Assembly: GCF_015644585.1 (NCBI RefSeq)
Contig: NZ_JADOBI010000016.1
Span: 61,813 to 125,812, forward strand
DNA length: 64,000 bases
Origin: Rahnella laticis
Lineage (GTDB): Bacteria; Pseudomonadota; Gammaproteobacteria; Enterobacterales; Enterobacteriaceae
Reading direction: 5' to 3'
Shown here: positions 52,416 through 60,615 of the stretch, piece by piece
Layout: every line of letters starts with the position of its first letter
How positions within the stretch are numbered: position 1 is the stretch's first letter
Made by a program: the position numbers and the translations under genes
The notes under the pieces: generated by a model
Told to the model about the DNA's origin: nothing
Database searches by the model: none
What the model saw: only the letters and a program-made list of their open reading frames with translations

Positions 52416-53243
52416 ATGCTTTCATTTCCCGTTAATTATCCGGTTAAAGTTCAGAATGGCGGTTTGTTTATTTCCCGCGGAATGGGGACACATCCGACCC
52501 GGCAACTCAGTTCGCACGAGCTGATTTACGTTGTGCGTGGCACACTTTCCCTTCAGGAAGAAAATACCCGTTTTGATTTACATGAAGGAGAAAGTTTACT
52601 GTTATTTCCCGGCAGGGAACATAAAGGCGTGACGACGTTTGATCCTGAGTTAAAGTTTTATTGGCTGCACTTTGATATTGTGAAAAACACGACAATAATT
52701 AAATCACAGCAAATTAATCCCTCTTTACAGCTGGATATTCCACAACACTGTAAGGTCAGAGATACCGAAACAGTGTTAACCCTGTTCAGATTATTTTTAT
52801 ATGAGCAGGAGCGCGGCGGAAATTCGCTGGAGCTGTTTCTGATTTTATTGTTGCAGGAAGTCTCCCGCGCCTGGCCTGAAAATGTGGAACCCGGCGGGCC
52901 GGGTGTCGCGCTCGCCTATAAGGCACGTGAGCTGATTACCACCCAGTACCATCTGCCGCTCGGCGCCTCTGAGCTGGCAGACCGATTACACTGCAACGCT
53001 GATTATCTCGGGCGGGTTTTCCGCCTGACCTTTCAGATGACGCTGACAGATGCGTTGCATAAACAACGGGTTGCGGCGGCCGAAAAGCTACTGCTGAGTA
53101 ACACCGGCAATGTTGCGGATGTTGCCCGGCAGACGGGGTTTAACGACGTGGCCTATTTTCGCCGGGTTTTCCGCAAACTGCTGGGGATTACGCCAGCGGC
53201 CTATAAAAAACTCTATTGCCGCGAGCATATTAATTCCCAATAA
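52416..53243 (+). CDS. AraC-family transcriptional regulator
   Basis: A 275-residue regulator. The N-terminal cupin-like effector domain (about 1-150) has SHELIYVVRGTLSLQEE and LHEGESLLLFPGREHKGV. Two helix-turn-helix motifs follow (about 175-270): LGASELADRLHCNADYLGRVFR and VADVARQTGFNDVAYFRRVFRKLLGITPAAY, the classic AraC/XylS signature. It is divergent from the GPH-GH127 operon and is its most likely activator, with an arabinose-containing effector. The start at ATG 52416 is chosen over GTG 52407. Confidence 0.92.
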   Translation: MLSFPVNYPVKVQNGGLFISRGMGTHPTRQLSSHELIYVVRGTLSLQEENTRFDLHEGESLLLFPGREHKGVTTFDPELKFYWLHFDIVKNTTIIKSQQINPSLQLDIPQHCKVRDTETVLTLFRLFLYEQERGGNSLELFLILLLQEVSRAWPENVEPGGPGVALAYKARELITTQYHLPLGASELADRLHCNADYLGRVFRLTFQMTLTDALHKQRVAAAEKLLLSNTGNVADVARQTGFNDVAYFRRVFRKLLGITPAAYKKLYCREHINSQ

Positions 53244-53333
53244 TTTGATAAAACCTTGCGCTAACAATCTCAAAATCCTGAGAAAACTCATGTTAGTATT
53301 ATCTTCTCCTGATTCTGAAGACAAATTTAGCCC

Positions 53334-54020
53334 ATGACAGACTCCTTTGAATTTCTCAGTAATGTGCCGGTAAATCAGCAGATTTACCGCACCTTGCGTC
53401 AGGACATTGTCACCTGTGCCATCGCACCGGGGGCGTTCCTGTCGGAGAAAGAAATTTCCACGCGTTTTAATGTTTCCCGCCAGCCGGTTCGCGAAGCCTT
53501 TATCAAACTGGCCGAAGCCGGGCTGGTACAGGTTCTGCCACAGCGCGGCACTTACGTGATGAAAATTTCTTCCAAACGGGTGGCCGACGGCCGTTTTATT
53601 CGTGAAGCCGTTGAAACCGCCGTCGTCCGCCGCGCCGCCATGGTCGCGACGGATAAAGATCTCGCGCTGCTTGAGCACAATCTTGAACGGCAGACGCTGG
53701 CGGCAAAAAGCCAGCAAACGCAGGAATTCCTGTTACTCGACGATGAATTTCATCGCACCATCGCGCAGATTATTGACTGCCGGCTGGCGTGGGAAACCGT
53801 CGAGCACATCAAAGCCACGATGGATCGCGTGCGGTTTCTGACGCTCAGCAAGGTATCGCCGCCGGAAAATCTCATCGCGCAGCATTACGCCATTTTTGAC
53901 GGACTGAAAGCGCACGATCCGGACGCTGCCGAAAAAGCCATCCGCATTCATTTGCAGGAAATGATTTCCACCATCACGCCGATTGCTGAGCAAAACAGCG
54001 ACTGGTTTGATGCGGAATAG
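53334..54020 (+). CDS. rspR: GntR/FadR-family regulator, RspR-like
   Basis: A 228-residue FadR-subfamily regulator. The winged helix (about 10-75) has EKEISTRFNVSRQPVREAFIKL; the FCD effector domain follows (about 85-215) with metal-binding residues in the region FLLLDDEFHRTIAQ and further His residues. It is close to E. coli RspR(YdfH) along its full length (opening NVPVNQQIYRTLRQDIV, ending EQNSDWF). RspR represses rspAB in E. coli. Here the gene lies about 9 kb from its probable targets and just after the AraC gene. Confidence 0.87.
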   Translation: MTDSFEFLSNVPVNQQIYRTLRQDIVTCAIAPGAFLSEKEISTRFNVSRQPVREAFIKLAEAGLVQVLPQRGTYVMKISSKRVADGRFIREAVETAVVRRAAMVATDKDLALLEHNLERQTLAAKSQQTQEFLLLDDEFHRTIAQIIDCRLAWETVEHIKATMDRVRFLTLSKVSPPENLIAQHYAIFDGLKAHDPDAAEKAIRIHLQEMISTITPIAEQNSDWFDAE

Positions 54021-54038
54021 TATGGCAAAAACAGTTTT

Positions 54039-54071
54039 CCCCGCGTTTTAGCGCAATGCCAGCACGCGGGG
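54039..54071. terminator. Candidate terminator between rspR and the small ORF
   Basis: CCCCGCGT and ACGCGGGG pair across a 17-nt loop between convergent genes. The long loop and short T runs make it tentative. Confidence 0.4.
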
Positions 54072-54082
54072 TCCAATGCGTT

Positions 54083-54256
54083 TCAGGGAAGTTTGGTCCA
54101 GTCCTTCGGCGGATGGTAGAAGGCTTCCGGCGGACCAAATGCGCCGAGCCCCTCTTCATCGAAGTCAGAATACTTTTCTTCGCAATATCTCAAATACCCA
54201 ACGAGCATATCGACCAGCTCAAGCTGGCGTGGGGTTAACTGAACGGATTTACCCAT
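54083..54256 (-). CDS. Small protein of unknown function
   Basis: A 57-residue, acidic, soluble protein that I do not recognise. It begins MGKSVQLTPRQLELVDMLVG, probably a helix, continues YLRYCEEKYSDFDEEG, and ends in a Pro/Phe/Tyr-rich tail with PPEAFYHPPKDW. The frame is open further upstream, but AAGGA lies 8 bp before the ATG at 54254-54256, so that start is used. It lies 51 bp after the stop of the larger unknown gene on the same strand and is likely co-transcribed with it. Confidence 0.6.
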   Translation of the reverse strand: MGKSVQLTPRQLELVDMLVGYLRYCEEKYSDFDEEGLGAFGPPEAFYHPPKDWTKLP

Positions 54257-54307
54257 ACACTTTTCCTTATATTCAGACAGTGAAAATTGATATTTATTGG
54301 AATTCAA

Positions 54308-54928
54308 TTAAAGCGTTCTATTATTTAATTTTGACTTCATATACTCGTCTAACAGAAAGTAATTTGACTCACATTCCATCTTACCGGCCACTTTGGTTAA
54401 AGGTGCCTCTGACATATAAAAGCGCATTACGAGTTCATTAACAACATCTTTAATAACAAATCGTGTCTTTTCTTTCACCAGCAATTTATTTCCATCAAGA
54501 GAGTTGGCATAGGTGACCATAATACACAGGCTAAAAAACAACATTTTTCTTTTTAATGGATGCTCAGGCGTTTTACGGTAAAAATTTTCCAGCGCATTGA
54601 TTTCAAGATTATTTTCCTCAAACCAGCAGGATTTCAACAAGAAAGCCGCCCGTTCCTGAGGCGGATTTTTAAGACAAAACACGTAAGCGGTTTGCTCAAC
54701 CCCAGACTCAGCGGGTTTGTTTTTACGGTATTCATTGAATAACCATTTCCAGTTAAGCTGATTCTTTTCCGGTTGCAGTAAATTACGTCGGGCCTTGCGT
54801 TGCTGCCAGATAATATCACTGCGACGAATACGTCTGATAATAAGCGGGGTCTTCAATTTATCAAAGACGGCATTCATGATGAGAACCGTCTCGTTAATTA
54901 CCGTTTCATGTAACGTTAAATATTTCAT
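54308..54928 (-). CDS. Hypothetical protein, unrecognised
   Basis: A 206-residue basic protein with no motif I can name. No signal peptide or clear membrane span is seen apart from a hydrophobic patch LFFSLCIMVTYA near 130-141. The coding DNA is visibly richer in A and T than its neighbours, which suggests recent transfer. GGGAG stands about 11 bp before the ATG. The 57-residue ORF follows on the same strand. A two-gene cassette is a possibility, not a conclusion. Confidence 0.6.
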   Translation of the reverse strand: MKYLTLHETVINETVLIMNAVFDKLKTPLIIRRIRRSDIIWQQRKARRNLLQPEKNQLNWKWLFNEYRKNKPAESGVEQTAYVFCLKNPPQERAAFLLKSCWFEENNLEINALENFYRKTPEHPLKRKMLFFSLCIMVTYANSLDGNKLLVKEKTRFVIKDVVNELVMRFYMSEAPLTKVAGKMECESNYFLLDEYMKSKLNNRTL

Positions 54929-55141
54929 TTTGTTTATCGCTCCCTGATTTCAATGAGCGACAGAATAATCCTGGCAAAATGAATCACAACGCAGCATGCG
55001 CGTTTTTACGAGACGCCTCGGGAAATTTCGTTATCAGGGCTAACGCAACCCGAAAAAGATGCCCGTTTTGCGGGGTAGCCCCAAAATTTGTATGACAACT
55101 TGGTGTAAGCTGTAAACCATATCAATATCGTGGATACTTTT

Positions 55142-55990
55142 ATGCCTGCTACAGCCCCCCTGAAAAAAAGCTATTACAGCGCAGATCAGTCGCTGTCCCT
55201 GTCTCAGCTCGATGTCGAGAAAATCAGCCAGGTCGTGCGCGATCTGGACGTGGCTGAAAGCGAAAAAGAGCATTACGTCACGGGCTGGATGGGCCAGAAC
55301 AGTGTGGTACTGGTGAGGAATTATCAGGACAAACGCGGGACGTCTAACGGAATTGTCATGTCACGCGGCAACCGTTACAAACTGACCATTCAGGCCATTA
55401 CCTTCCGCATTCCCAAATTTCTGTTGTGGATTACGTTCCGCCGCAAGCCCCGTACTATGACTGTAATTGCTTACAACAAGCTGGGTGAACAGGCCACCGG
55501 TCTGCAACAGTTTATGCATATTCAGGAACCTGAGCTGAAAGAGCAGCTGGAAAGCGACTGGCGTGAGCTGAATGATTATCTCGGCATGGCCTGCTGGCAG
55601 ATGGAGAATAATCAGCCGCTGTGGCGCAAGCTGCGTGAAGAAATCACGCCACAGTCGCTGCTGATGCAGGCGGAATCCGCGTGGTTCAGTGGCAAGAAGC
55701 TGCAAAAAGACGGAGAATGCGAAGGATTGTGGCTGCACGAGCAGTTTATCGGGCGTCGTACCGGTGAGCACGCGGCGCTGTTGCTGTCGTGGAAGGATGA
55801 GGAAAATCAGGATATCGCCAGCTACCTGTTTGAGCGGGTTTCGGCCACAAAGATTCGTGTGATGCTGCGACCACGCAAAGAAGCGAAATTCTACCCGCTG
55901 AACCCGTTTGACGCTGTGCATTTGCAGCAGGCGCTGACGATGTATCACCAGGCAGAAGAAGCGCTGAGCGAAACCCAGCGCCGCGCCTGA
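55142..55990 (+). CDS. Hypothetical protein, unrecognised
   Basis: A 282-residue soluble protein that I cannot place. It has normal codon use for this chromosome and no signal peptide. A Trp/Arg-rich middle (IPKFLLWITFRRKPRTMTVI) might lie at a membrane surface. The second half is mostly charged helix with a repeated basic and acidic pattern and ends EEALSETQRRA. The ATG at 55142 follows GTGGA; a GTG four codons upstream is an alternative. It ends 6 bp from the convergent thiD stop. Confidence 0.7.
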   Translation: MPATAPLKKSYYSADQSLSLSQLDVEKISQVVRDLDVAESEKEHYVTGWMGQNSVVLVRNYQDKRGTSNGIVMSRGNRYKLTIQAITFRIPKFLLWITFRRKPRTMTVIAYNKLGEQATGLQQFMHIQEPELKEQLESDWRELNDYLGMACWQMENNQPLWRKLREEITPQSLLMQAESAWFSGKKLQKDGECEGLWLHEQFIGRRTGEHAALLLSWKDEENQDIASYLFERVSATKIRVMLRPRKEAKFYPLNPFDAVHLQQALTMYHQAEEALSETQRRA

Positions 55991-55996
55991 CCGGTT

Positions 55997-56797
55997 TTAC
56001 CACCAGCGGTGAAAATGATGCACGGGCCCGATACCGTGACCGACTTCCAGTGAGCCGGCCTGCATCAGCGCCTGTTGCAGATAGTTTTTGGCTTCCCGCA
56101 CGGTATCCGCCCAGTGAGTGTGGCGCGGACGTAACGCCGCCAGCGCTGCCGACAACGTACAGCCGGTGCCGTGCGTATGCCGGGTATTCACCCGTGGCGC
56201 GGTAAAACGCTCGCGTGAATCCGCCATAAACAGCCAGTCCGGGCTTTCTTCATCACTCAGATGGCCGCCCTTCATCAGCACCGCTTCACATCCCATCGCC
56301 AGTAGCGCTTCGCCCTGTTCACGCATTTCTGCCTCATTCACTGCAACCGGGCAATCCAGTAACGCAGCAGCTTCCGGCAGATTGGGAGTAATAATTGAAA
56401 CCTGCGGAATAAGCAGACGGCGCACGGCATCAATGGCCTCAGGCAACAGCAGCGGATCGCCACTTTTTGCCAGCATGACGGTATCAAGCACCACAAAAGG
56501 CGGCTGATAATGCCTGAGCCTTTCGGCGACCGCTTCAACAATCTGGCTGTTCGCCAGCATGCCGATTTTAGTGCTGTCGATTCGCACGTCGCTGAGTACG
56601 GAATCGAGCTGCGCGGCCACGAAATCCGGCTCAATGTTGTAAACAGACTGCACGCCACGGGTGTTTTGCGCCACCAGCGCGGTGATTACGCTGGTGCCAT
56701 ACGCGCCAAGCGCCGAGAAGGTTTTCAGGTCTGCCTGGATCCCCGCGCCGCCGCTCGGGTCAGTACCTGCAATGGTCAGGGCATTGATTCTTTTCAT
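55997..56797 (-). CDS. thiD: Hydroxymethylpyrimidine (phosphate) kinase ThiD
   Basis: A 266-residue ribokinase-fold kinase that phosphorylates HMP to HMP-P and HMP-PP for thiamine synthesis. The N-terminal [20 protein letters not shown] and the C-terminal anion-hole motif [15 protein letters not shown] (about 206-220) are diagnostic; [13 protein letters not shown] is also conserved. The ATG overlaps the thiM stop in an ATGA arrangement. With thiM it forms a salvage operon under the TPP riboswitch. Confidence 0.96.
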   Translation of the reverse strand: MKRINALTIAGTDPSGGAGIQADLKTFSALGAYGTSVITALVAQNTRGVQSVYNIEPDFVAAQLDSVLSDVRIDSTKIGMLANSQIVEAVAERLRHYQPPFVVLDTVMLAKSGDPLLLPEAIDAVRRLLIPQVSIITPNLPEAAALLDCPVAVNEAEMREQGEALLAMGCEAVLMKGGHLSDEESPDWLFMADSRERFTAPRVNTRHTHGTGCTLSAALAALRPRHTHWADTVREAKNYLQQALMQAGSLEVGHGIGPVHHFHRWW

Positions 56798-57603
56798 CCG
56801 ATGTTTTCCCCGTTCAGCCACTCTTCGCGCATTAAATACAGGTTATCGAGAAACTCCGGCGTGAAGCTGCCCGGCCCTTTCACCACCGCGCAGGCGCGCT
56901 CACCGGCACAAGACATGACGCGACATGCCGCGGTAACGTTATCCAGACGTTTGCCAGGCAATGCGGCAAACGCCGCAACAACCGCAGATAACGAACAACC
57001 GGTGCCGACGATGCGGGTCATCATCAGATGTCCGCCGGGAACTGACCAGCTGCGCTCGCCGTCGGTGACGTAATCAGTTTCGCCGGTGACTGCCACCACC
57101 GCGCCGGTTCCCAGCGCCAGTTGCTGTGCAGCCGGTAAGGCAGACAGCGAATCATCGCCGCTGTCCACGCCACGTCCGGACGCACTCAGGCCGCTGAGCG
57201 CACGGATTTCAGAGGCGTTTCCGCGGATGGCGGCGGGTTTAAGTTTGATGAGTCCGAGGCAAAACTCCGTGCGCCAGCTCAGGCCGCCGACGGCAACCGG
57301 ATCCAGCACCCAGGGTTTTCCGGCCTGATTTGCTGCGTGAATCGCTGCGTGAATCGCCTCAGCATGAGGGCGGGTCAGCGTGCCAACGTTAACCAGTAAG
57401 GCATCGGCCACCGCGCTGAACTGCGCGGCTTCGGCCGGGTCAGTCACCATTGCCGGTGAGGCACCGAGCGCCAGCAGGACATTGGCCGTAAAGGATTGCA
57501 CCACATCGTTGGTCAGACAATGAACCAGTGGCGCGGAGGCACGAAGTTGTCGTAAAGAAGCGGCGGCTGTTGCGCCGGGAAACACGTAAGGTCGGGTATT
57601 CAT
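56794..57603 (-). CDS. thiM: Hydroxyethylthiazole kinase ThiM
   Basis: A 269-residue kinase that phosphorylates the thiazole precursor of thiamine. [29 protein letters not shown] (near 28-56) and the catalytic [19 protein letters not shown] loop (about 200-218) are diagnostic. GGGGAG precedes the ATG at 57601-57603 by 6 bp; an upstream in-frame GTG is not needed. Expression should fall when TPP binds the leader riboswitch. As in E. coli, it heads thiM-thiD. Confidence 0.96.
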   Translation of the reverse strand: MNTRPYVFPGATAAASLRQLRASAPLVHCLTNDVVQSFTANVLLALGASPAMVTDPAEAAQFSAVADALLVNVGTLTRPHAEAIHAAIHAANQAGKPWVLDPVAVGGLSWRTEFCLGLIKLKPAAIRGNASEIRALSGLSASGRGVDSGDDSLSALPAAQQLALGTGAVVAVTGETDYVTDGERSWSVPGGHLMMTRIVGTGCSLSAVVAAFAALPGKRLDNVTAACRVMSCAGERACAVVKGPGSFTPEFLDNLYLMREEWLNGENIG

Positions 57604-57629
57604 AGTTCTCCCCACCGGCGCTAAAGAAG

Positions 57630-57650
57630 GCGGTATCGGGAGAGATACCT
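57630..57650 (-). other. Expression-platform hairpin of the TPP riboswitch
   Basis: GGTATC and GATACC pair on the minus strand just after the aptamer and upstream of the thiM ribosome-binding site. No T run follows, which fits translational rather than transcriptional control. Confidence 0.5.
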
Positions 57651-57652
57651 GA

Positions 57653-57733
57653 CTTCCCTACGCTGGCATAATCCAGATCAGGTAATACGGGTAAAATCTC
57701 AGCCGTTCTTTTGCAGGAGCGGCACCCCGAGTC
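57653..57733 (-). promoter_or_regulatory. TPP riboswitch (THI element)
   Basis: Read on the minus strand: GACTCGGGGTGCC, then GGCTGAGA, ACCCGT, ACCTGATCTGGATTATGCC, and CAGCGTAGGGAAGTC. These are the conserved THI-box blocks in order. It precedes thiM by about 50 nt. Confidence 0.96.
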
Positions 57734-57792
57734 AAGGAAGCATTATTGGTGGCGAGCCTGAGAAGGTCAATCAGGATTTTTCGTACAGCGCG

Positions 57793-58140
57793 TTATTTCA
57801 CCGCCGACGCAATAAGGTTAATTTCCAGTAAAACATCGACCAGAAGTTCCACGCAAACTGTTGTCCGGGCAGGATATGGCGCGTTGAAATGTTTTACATA
57901 TGCCTCGTTAAAGGCTTTGAAATCTTTCTTATCGGTCAGGTAAACATTCACGGAAACAGCATCATCGAGCGTCAGGTTATATTCTTTCAGAGATCCGGCT
58001 ATTTTCGAAAATACCAGATGAGTCTGCGCTTCAATTCCGGCGGGCGTTGTGTCTTCCGCAGTAATCGGTACTTCGCCGGAAACAAAATAAAGATCGCCGC
58101 TTTTACGGACTTTGGGAAAAGGTAAGGTTCCTGTGAGCAT
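57793..58140 (-). CDS. RidA (YjgF/YER057c/UK114) family protein
   Basis: A 115-residue trimeric RidA-fold protein. The arginine that binds the carboxylate of imine or enamine substrates is seen as Arg92 in NAPYPARTTVCVELL, followed by Glu106 in LLEINLIASA. GEVPITAED and GSLKEYNLTLDDAVSVNVYL are also family-like. True RidA deaminates reactive 2-aminoacrylate; this paralogue is shorter and lies in a regulator/PhzF operon, so its substrate may be special. GAGGA precedes the ATG. Confidence 0.9.
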   Translation of the reverse strand: MLTGTLPFPKVRKSGDLYFVSGEVPITAEDTTPAGIEAQTHLVFSKIAGSLKEYNLTLDDAVSVNVYLTDKKDFKAFNEAYVKHFNAPYPARTTVCVELLVDVLLEINLIASAVK

Positions 58141-58167
58141 AATGAATTCCTCGGTTCAGACGTAAAA

Positions 58168-58275
58168 TCAGAAGCTTGATATCAGCAACATGCCGTAGAA
58201 AATAAAGACGACCGCCAGCGTGATATAAACTATCCGTGAATCACGGGGATCCACAGGTTTGTTTTTTTCTTTCAT
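58168..58275 (-). CDS. Predicted 35-residue single-span membrane protein
   Basis: A short frame reading MKEKNKPVDPRDSRIVYITL and then AVVFIFYGMLLISSF. A charged N-terminus of 14 residues is followed by one membrane span (about 15-35), a common layout of bacterial small membrane proteins. It fits exactly in the 190-bp gap between phzF and ridA on the same strand. The ribosome-binding site is weak (TAAG), so expression is uncertain. I do not recognise a family. Confidence 0.5.
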   Translation of the reverse strand: MKEKNKPVDPRDSRIVYITLAVVFIFYGMLLISSF

Positions 58276-58330
58276 ATAAAAAACTTAGCTATTTGAAATA
58301 AATTAATTGAGAGTATTTAAGCGATAAACT

Positions 58331-59122
58331 TTAATTAAGATAAATAGTACCGCGCATATACAGCGCCGCTTTGCCGCTGATAATCACCCGGTCATTTCCG
58401 CTCATTTCACATTGCAGTTCGCCTTTACGCGCGCCGCCCTGCCGGGCGGTCATCTGCATTTTATTCAGACGTTTCGACCAGTACGGTGCCAGTGAGGTGT
58501 GGGCTGAACCGGTTACCGGATCTTCATTCACCGCCACGCGAGGCCCGAACCAGCGGGAGACAAAATCAAAATCATCGCCCGGTGCGGTAACCACCACGCC
58601 ACGGGTATCAAAAGCATTGAGTGCTGCGAAATCCGGCGCGAGGGCTTCCAGCACGGCCGCATCTTCAATCACAATGACGATATCGTCGGTTTTAAGCACC
58701 GCTGTGATCGGTGCTTTCAGCCCAAGCGCCTGAGTGAGTCCGTCTGGCAACGCGAAAGACTCCGGAGATTTTACCGGGAAATCCATGTGGAAAACCTCAT
58801 CCTGGCAGGTCACCCATAAATCTCCGCTGCGGGTAGAAAACCGCAGTGATGCGGATTTATCGCCCAGCGCCTGGCTAATCACCCACGCCGTCGCCAGCGT
58901 GGCATGACCGCATAAATCCACTTCAGTACCCGGCGTGAACCAGCGCAGCTCATAATGGTCGCCATTTTTGACGAAGAAAGCCGTTTCGGAAAGATTATTT
59001 TCACGGGCAATATTGCTTAAAACGCTGTCATCCAGCCAGTGAGGCAACGGGCAAACAGCCGCCGGGTTTCCGCTAAAACTTTGCGATGCAAACGCATCGA
59101 CCTGATAAATTGATAATTCCAT
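58331..59122 (-). CDS. PhzF-family isomerase-like protein
   Basis: A 263-residue protein with the two-domain PhzF / diaminopimelate-epimerase-like fold. GNPAAVCPL near 19-27, the catalytic Glu46 in ARENNLSETAFFV, LCGHATLATAW and EDPVTGSAHTSLAPYW are all diagnostic. PhzF itself isomerises a phenazine precursor, but most enteric members have no known substrate. GAGGAG precedes the ATG at 59120-59122. It follows the regulator gene by 26 bp in the same direction, so one operon is likely. Confidence 0.9.
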   Translation of the reverse strand: MELSIYQVDAFASQSFSGNPAAVCPLPHWLDDSVLSNIARENNLSETAFFVKNGDHYELRWFTPGTEVDLCGHATLATAWVISQALGDKSASLRFSTRSGDLWVTCQDEVFHMDFPVKSPESFALPDGLTQALGLKAPITAVLKTDDIVIVIEDAAVLEALAPDFAALNAFDTRGVVVTAPGDDFDFVSRWFGPRVAVNEDPVTGSAHTSLAPYWSKRLNKMQMTARQGGARKGELQCEMSGNDRVIISGKAALYMRGTIYLN

Positions 59123-59148
59123 TTCAGACTCCTCGCTGTGAATGACCA

Positions 59149-59856
59149 CTATTCATCGCCGCCGGATTTCTTAATTTCATCCAGATAGTTGTAGATGGTG
59201 TAACGGGTAACGCCCAGTTTGCTGGCCGCCTTTTCAACGCCGCCTTTGACGATAAACATCCCGCGATCCTGCATAACCCTGACGGCTTCCAGTTTCTCTT
59301 GTTTATTCATTGGTTTACCCGCACGCCCCGACTGAGACAGGGAAGAATCAATGATTTCTTCCATCATGGACTCAAGATCGGTTTGGGCATTTTGCGACGT
59401 ATTTTCTGAAGAATACTGTCTGAGCAGACGCCCGAGCGCCGCATGCGCAATTTCAACTTCACTGAGATCAACGTTGATACACAGGCTGGCAAATGCAACG
59501 CCCGCCGCATCGCGGTAAACCGTCGTAGCGCTTTTCAGTTTTGTCCCCTTCGCGGTCACTGTCGTGTAATCCGCGATAACCAGCGGTTCTGAGGATGGAG
59601 AAGCCGCATTCCGGGCGTTGAGAAGACCGGCGAACCCTAAATCACCGTCCGGGCCGCTGAACATGGAATCCCCCACCGCCCGGCCGGAAACGTGACCATT
59701 GGCGATTTTCAGCACGGAAGACGACGGATTTGTCAGGTCATGAACCACGATTTCAGTGTTGTTGCCGATGGCCGCCGCGAGAGCATCCACGGAGGCGAAG
59801 AGCGTTTTCAGAACGAGTGCTCTTTCGGCTGCGGGTTCTGGAGGAATTTTGGGCAT
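59149..59856 (-). CDS. YheO/DauR-type PAS-HTH transcriptional regulator
   Basis: A 235-residue regulator with the YheO-like PAS domain (about 15-130: GNNTEIVVHDL, then ATTVYRDAAGVAFASLCINVDL) and a C-terminal DauR-type helix-turn-helix (KGGVEKAASKLGVTRYTIYNYLDEI, about 205-230). DauR of Pseudomonas represses D-arginine catabolism; here the downstream PhzF and RidA proteins suggest control of an amino- or imino-acid reaction. The ATG at 59854-59856 is assumed; several upstream in-frame starts exist. Confidence 0.85.
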   Translation of the reverse strand: MPKIPPEPAAERALVLKTLFASVDALAAAIGNNTEIVVHDLTNPSSSVLKIANGHVSGRAVGDSMFSGPDGDLGFAGLLNARNAASPSSEPLVIADYTTVTAKGTKLKSATTVYRDAAGVAFASLCINVDLSEVEIAHAALGRLLRQYSSENTSQNAQTDLESMMEEIIDSSLSQSGRAGKPMNKQEKLEAVRVMQDRGMFIVKGGVEKAASKLGVTRYTIYNYLDEIKKSGGDE

Positions 59857-60041
59857 GAGTACTGGAGTCCGGCATTGCATTTGATACGAACACAATATCA
59901 ACCGAATGTTGAAATATCAATTTTTTGTTGATTGTTTTACGCCCGCACCACAAACCAAATTGAACTCCCGTAAACTCGCTGGCAGTATGGCTCAGTGAAG
60001 TGAACGTAATCTGCCCTCATCTTTTCAAAGGAATTCACTCT

Positions 60042-60476
60042 TTGCCATCAGCACTCAACATCCGCCCTTACGAAGAAGCCGACCGTCCTTTTTTGCGCAC
60101 GCTGTATCTGGCATCGCGTAAACATACCTGGACGTGGATGGAAGACGATTTTCAGCTTGAAGATTTTGACCGCGCAGTAATGGGCGAAACAATACTGGTT
60201 GCCGAACGTGACGGGCATCTGCTCGGATTCGCCTCAATTTTTACGCAGGAAAACTTCCTGCACAATCTGTTCATTGACCCGCAATATCAGGGCACCGGCG
60301 CAGGCAGCGCGTTGCTGCACGCCAGTGAAAAAATGTTCACCCGAACGGGTTCACTGAAATGTTTAGTTAAAAGTAAAAACTCTGTCGGATTTTATTTAGC
60401 GAAAGGCTGGGAAATTATTTCTACCGGCGACAGTCCGAAGGGCGAATATTATCTATTTCATTCACCTAGCAAATGA
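60042..60476 (+). CDS. GNAT-family N-acetyltransferase
   Basis: A 144-residue acetyltransferase. NIRPYEEADRPFLRTLYL opens the GNAT fold, and LFIDPQYQGTGAGSALLHAS (about 78-97) is the acetyl-CoA loop; KNSVGFYLAKGWEI completes the fold. The substrate is unknown. A TTG at 60042 lies 9 bp behind AAAGGA and is my preferred start; a GTG at 60000 would add 14 residues that do not match the family. It is divergent from the YheO/DauR-type gene. Confidence 0.83.
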   Translation: MPSALNIRPYEEADRPFLRTLYLASRKHTWTWMEDDFQLEDFDRAVMGETILVAERDGHLLGFASIFTQENFLHNLFIDPQYQGTGAGSALLHASEKMFTRTGSLKCLVKSKNSVGFYLAKGWEIISTGDSPKGEYYLFHSPSK

Positions 60477-60615
60477 TTAAAAGATGAATGATTAACACGC
60501 GTGCGTAATTTTTCCCGTTCCTGACGAACATCAATTTTTCTTTATAGTTAAGAGGTTAAATTCCACAGCAGTGCTATACATACTTTGTCTTCCGTAAACA
60601 TTTTCGAGGGTAAGA

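Noticed and set aside
54076..54441. 121-codon plus-strand frame over the unknown gene pair
   Set aside because: Antisense to two frames with good ribosome-binding sites; its own start lacks one and the sequence has no coding character.
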